Origin: Antilocapra americana
Taxonomy: Eukaryota; Chordata; Mammalia; Artiodactyla; Antilocapridae
NCBI GenBank assembly: GCA_007570785.1
Contig: ML660204.1
Coordinates: forward strand, 3,585,968 to 3,649,967
DNA: 64,000 nt
Reading direction: 5' to 3'
In this document: positions 61,150 through 64,000 of the stretch, piece by piece
How positions within the stretch are numbered: position 1 is the stretch's first letter
Layout: each line of letters begins with the position of its first letter
Translations under genes and position numbers: made by a program
Notes under the pieces: model-generated
What the model was told of the DNA's origin: nothing
Seen by the model: the letters and a program-made list of their open reading frames with translations, nothing else
Databases searched by the model: none

Positions 61150-61655
61150 ATAAATCATGGGGATGTAATGTACAGCATGGGGATAATGTTTCATAATACC
61201 AGAGTGCATATTTAAAAGTTGCTAAGAGGGACTTCCTTGGCAGTCCAGTGGCTAAAAGTCCACACTCCCAATGCAGTGTGCCCAGGTTCAATCCCTGGTC
61301 AGGGAACTAGATCCCACACACTGCAACTAAGTTCGCAGGCCACAACTAAAGATCCTTGGTTCAATCCTTGAGCTGGGAAGATCCCATGTGCCATGGAGCA
61401 GCTAAGCCCCTGTGCCACAACTAAGACTCACCAAAGCCAAATAAACAAACATAAGTTCCTGAGAGTAGATTAACTTGAAGTCCTCACCAGCAGAAAAAAA
61501 GAAAAATATTTTGTAACCATGTGTGGGGATGGATGTTAGCTATTGTGGTGATCATTTCTCCATGTACACAATTATTGAATCCTTATGTTGTACACCTGAA
61601 ACAAATACGAATTTGTATGTCAATTATATCTAAATGAAAATAATTAATAAAAATG
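61150..61655 (+). repeat. L1 LINE 3' end split by a CHR-type SINE
   Basis: 'ggggatgtaatgtacagcat' and 'gcatatttaaaagttgctaa' precede the SINE. 'gagtagattaacttgaagtc', 'tattgtggtgatcatttctc', 'tatgttgtacacctgaaaca' and 'tatgtcaattatatctaaat' follow it. This is the classic old L1 3' terminus. Confidence 0.9.
61229..61452 (+). mobile_element. CHR-type tRNA-Glu SINE nested in L1
   Basis: 'ggacttccttggcagtccag', 'tggctaaaagtccacactcc', 'ggttcaatccctggtcaggg', 'tgccacaactaagactcacc', ending in 'caaataaacaaac'. Flanks aagttgctaagag (61216-61228) and aagttcctgagag (61453-61465) are a 13-bp target duplication with two mismatches, consistent with an older insertion than the Bov-tA copies. Confidence 0.9.
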
Positions 61656-63015
61656 TAAGAGATTTTCTCAATATAATTTGAAATATAAAATGAGTAGAAA
61701 TTAAAAGAAACTTTACCTTGTTCACTTAAAAGTGGGTTGTTCTAATTTGTCTAGATGGTTTCATTCATCTTCTGATTTCTCATGTATTTCTTAATCCTGT
61801 TTCCTGCCTAAGTGACTCCACAACTTTCAGACCTTCCAATCTATGCCTATGAAATTATGACATATTCCAGCTATACCTAACGTTTAAAATTAAGAAAAAA
61901 ATAATCTAGCATCGTATGTTAAGCAAAAAAATGGTCCGTTGTTTAGTAACCTCAGTTCTCTCTGCAGCCTTTACTCCTCTTTGTCATATAACCTACGTAA
62001 TTCATTGAGTCTGGAGACTGGGTCTTGGACATCTTTGCGGGACCATTATTTTGCCTCCTGCATTACCTGACTCATCTTTTCTATCACACGTGTTTATCAA
62101 ATCTGTCATCATATATTCATTTGTGAGATTCTTTGTTTTCTGTCTCCCTCTCCAGGCCGTTAGAGGGTTGGAGGGAATTTGGAGTACAAATTCCCTAAAG
62201 AAACAGCAGGGCCAGGGTTTGAACCACGTTGTTATGTATCAACAAAGAGCATTCAATACTCAGTTTCTCTCCTGCCTCCAATAGGGTGCTGTGTCCAGTT
62301 GCACAGGTTGTGGACTGCACAACTCGAAGGCTCATCTTACATCTAAGACTCTGTGATCCTTGCAGTTGGGTAGGGTCCAGCCTTTTGTTCCATGGGCCAT
62401 GGCTCTGCTCCTGAACCTGGAGCTGTGTTCTCAACCCTGTCTGCCTTTGGTGTCATTCAAAGGGCTTTTAAAATCCTGGTGTCCAGGCCATGCCCCAGAC
62501 CAGTTGCTTTGGAATCTCTGCAGTGGGCTCTGGCATCTGCATTTTCCAGGTGACTCTGAAATTGGGCTGAGACGAGGGCTTCCTTCTGGCAGGTCAGAAG
62601 GAGAGAGAGTTAGGTAACACAGATGGAGGGACACCCACTTAGCTAACTTTGCATAAGTGAGGGTCAGCAGCTGCCTTCCCCTCCCATGACCCCATTTCCT
62701 CACTCTGTGTGGCTGTGGCCTGGCTCTTGTGTCTCCAGTGGCCAATTAGCAGGCCTGCACGGGGCAGATGCCCTCGTTGGCTCAGCACTGATTCCGAATC
62801 TGCCAACATCTGGCTGTTGGTGGACATGGGCTGCTCTTTTCTATCAGCCCTGCTCTACCAAGGGTGGCGAAGTGTCTTTTGGGTGACCAGCGGGCTGCAG
62901 AGAGGGGCAGGAGGCTCAAGGGTTGGGTGGAAGGAGAGTAGTTTCCTCAAGGAGCCTGTGAGGGTATCCCTTGCTTGAGTGTCATGTGAAGGTTACTGGA
63001 TGTTAAGTTTCACTT
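61656..63015. other. Intergenic, nothing recognised
   Basis: AT-rich to 62100, then GC-richer, with no gene. 62430-62560 ('tgtcattcaaagggctttta', 'tggaatctctgcagtgggct') resembles an old DNA-transposon-type repeat, unassigned. Confidence 0.4.
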
Positions 63016-63301
63016 ATCAACCCTGAATATTCATTGGAAGGACTGATGCTGAAGCTGAACCTCAATACTTTGGCCACTTAATGCTAAGAGCTGTCTCATT
63101 GGAAAAGACCCGGATGCTGGGAAAGACTGAAGGCAGAAGGAGAAGGGGACGACAGAGGATGAGATGGTTAGACAGTATCACTGACTCGATGGACATGAAT
63201 CTGAGCTAACTCCAGGAGATAGTGGAGGATGGGGGAGCCTGACGTACTGCAGTCCATGGGGTCACAAAGAGTCAGACACGATTTAGTGACTGAACAGTGA
63301 C
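63016..63301 (+). repeat. BovB LINE 3' fragment
   Basis: Sense BovB: 'ccctgaatattcattggaag', 'gctgggaaagactgaaggca', 'ggagcctgacgtactgcagt', 'acgatttagtgactgaacag'. Confidence 0.92.
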
Positions 63302-63339
63302 AAGTTTCACTTCACTTAGCTGCTGTCAGTTTGCTGACA

Positions 63340-63566
63340 CACTGAAAATGAAAGTATTTGTCTCTTAGTTGTGCCTGACTCTGCAACTCCATGGACTGTA
63401 GCCCACTGTCGATGAAATTCTCCAGGCAAGAATACTGGAGTGGGTAGTATTCGTTTGGAGTGGGTAGTATCATTTGCCAGGGGATCTTCCCAACACAGGG
63501 ATCGAACCTGGGTCTCCTGCATTGCAGGCAGATTCTTTACCATCTGAGCCACCAGGGGCATCCAGT
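63340..63566 (-). mobile_element. Bov-tA SINE with internal duplication
   Basis: Antisense SINE: 'gaaagtatttgtctcttagt', 'ctccaggcaagaatactgga', 'ggatcgaacctgggtctcct', 'atctgagccaccaggggc'. The segment ggagtgggtagtat occurs twice (63438-63451 and 63457-63470). Confidence 0.92.
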
Positions 63567-64000
63567 TACTTAACATGCTGATGTGTTAGTCGGGAATTAC
63601 TCGGAGGGCACTGAGCACAGCTTGTGAAGTCTGGGTGGCTCACTTTTGGGGACACGTGATGAAATGCACTGGCTGACGGGGTGAAATAGGGCATTGAGGG
63701 CTGTTGGTAATGCTCTGTCGACACCTTGTTTCCAGGACACTTCTGCTCTACTGGGCACCTTGGGACCCAGCGGGAGGGAGGAAGGAGAGGGCAGCCTGGG
63801 GGAGCCTGGGGTGGGAGTCAGTAAGAGATGGGGTTGTGGCTGGCATCTCACCATGTGTTAGAAGTACTCACAGCCCCCTCTTGGTCCCAGTGTGAATCTG
63901 GGACCTCTTGGCCATGCCCTACCACTGGAGGTGTGGTCCCTGCTGGGACCCCAGCCCAGAGATGGGCCTGGCAGGTGTCTACTTTCTCCAGGGTCACCCA
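63567..64000. other. Intergenic edge, nothing recognised
   Basis: No gene or clear repeat up to the window end. Confidence 0.45.

Overview
This is mammalian nuclear DNA from a pecoran ruminant, most likely a bovid. The evidence is a dense load of ruminant-specific retroposons: BovB LINE fragments with their characteristic 3' end, tRNA-Glu-derived Bov-tA SINEs on both strands, one Bov-A2 dimer and one CHR-type SINE. These sit on a background of old mammalian repeats (MIR, L2, L1 remnants and MLT1 LTRs of the ERVL-MaLR class). The sequence alone does not separate cattle, sheep, goat and related species.

One protein-coding gene can be supported: RBM38 (RNPC1), on the + strand. Its four coding exons (8013-8249, 8982-9105, 9578-9632, 21733-22036) have canonical GT/AG junctions and join without a frame error into a 239-residue RNA-binding protein. 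The gene starts in a CpG island (about 7640-8430) and ends at an AATAAA signal at 23243. Introns 1 and 2 are short; intron 3 is 12.1 kb.

Layout. 1-4650: upstream intergenic DNA with MLT1 LTR remnants, Bov-tA SINEs and a BovB 3' tail. 4655-5125: a second, isolated CpG island with duplicated GC boxes and a ZNF143-type motif, which looks like a promoter of unknown product. 5126-7640: intergenic, with a BovB fragment, a compound AC/CT microsatellite and a SINE just upstream of the RBM38 promoter. 7640-23265: RBM38. 23266-64000: about 41 kb of downstream intergenic DNA with no recognisable gene. It is a patchwork of L2, MIR, L1, BovB and SINE insertions, several nested and with visible target-site duplications, and it holds a few non-repeat clusters of transcription-factor motifs.

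Functional picture. RBM38 is known as a p53-induced RRM protein that controls mRNA stability, translation and splicing, and it is used in erythroid and muscle differentiation. The window offers candidate control elements that fit this: a near-perfect p53 response element in intron 3 (14202-14223), two GATA-motif clusters downstream (25636-25731 and 28559-28582), a CTCF-type motif (53751-53769), and a group of heat-shock-element-like dyads (55119-55187). All of these are motif readings, not demonstrated activity. I found no undescribed gene system, CRISPR array, true tRNA or rRNA gene, or intact mobile element.
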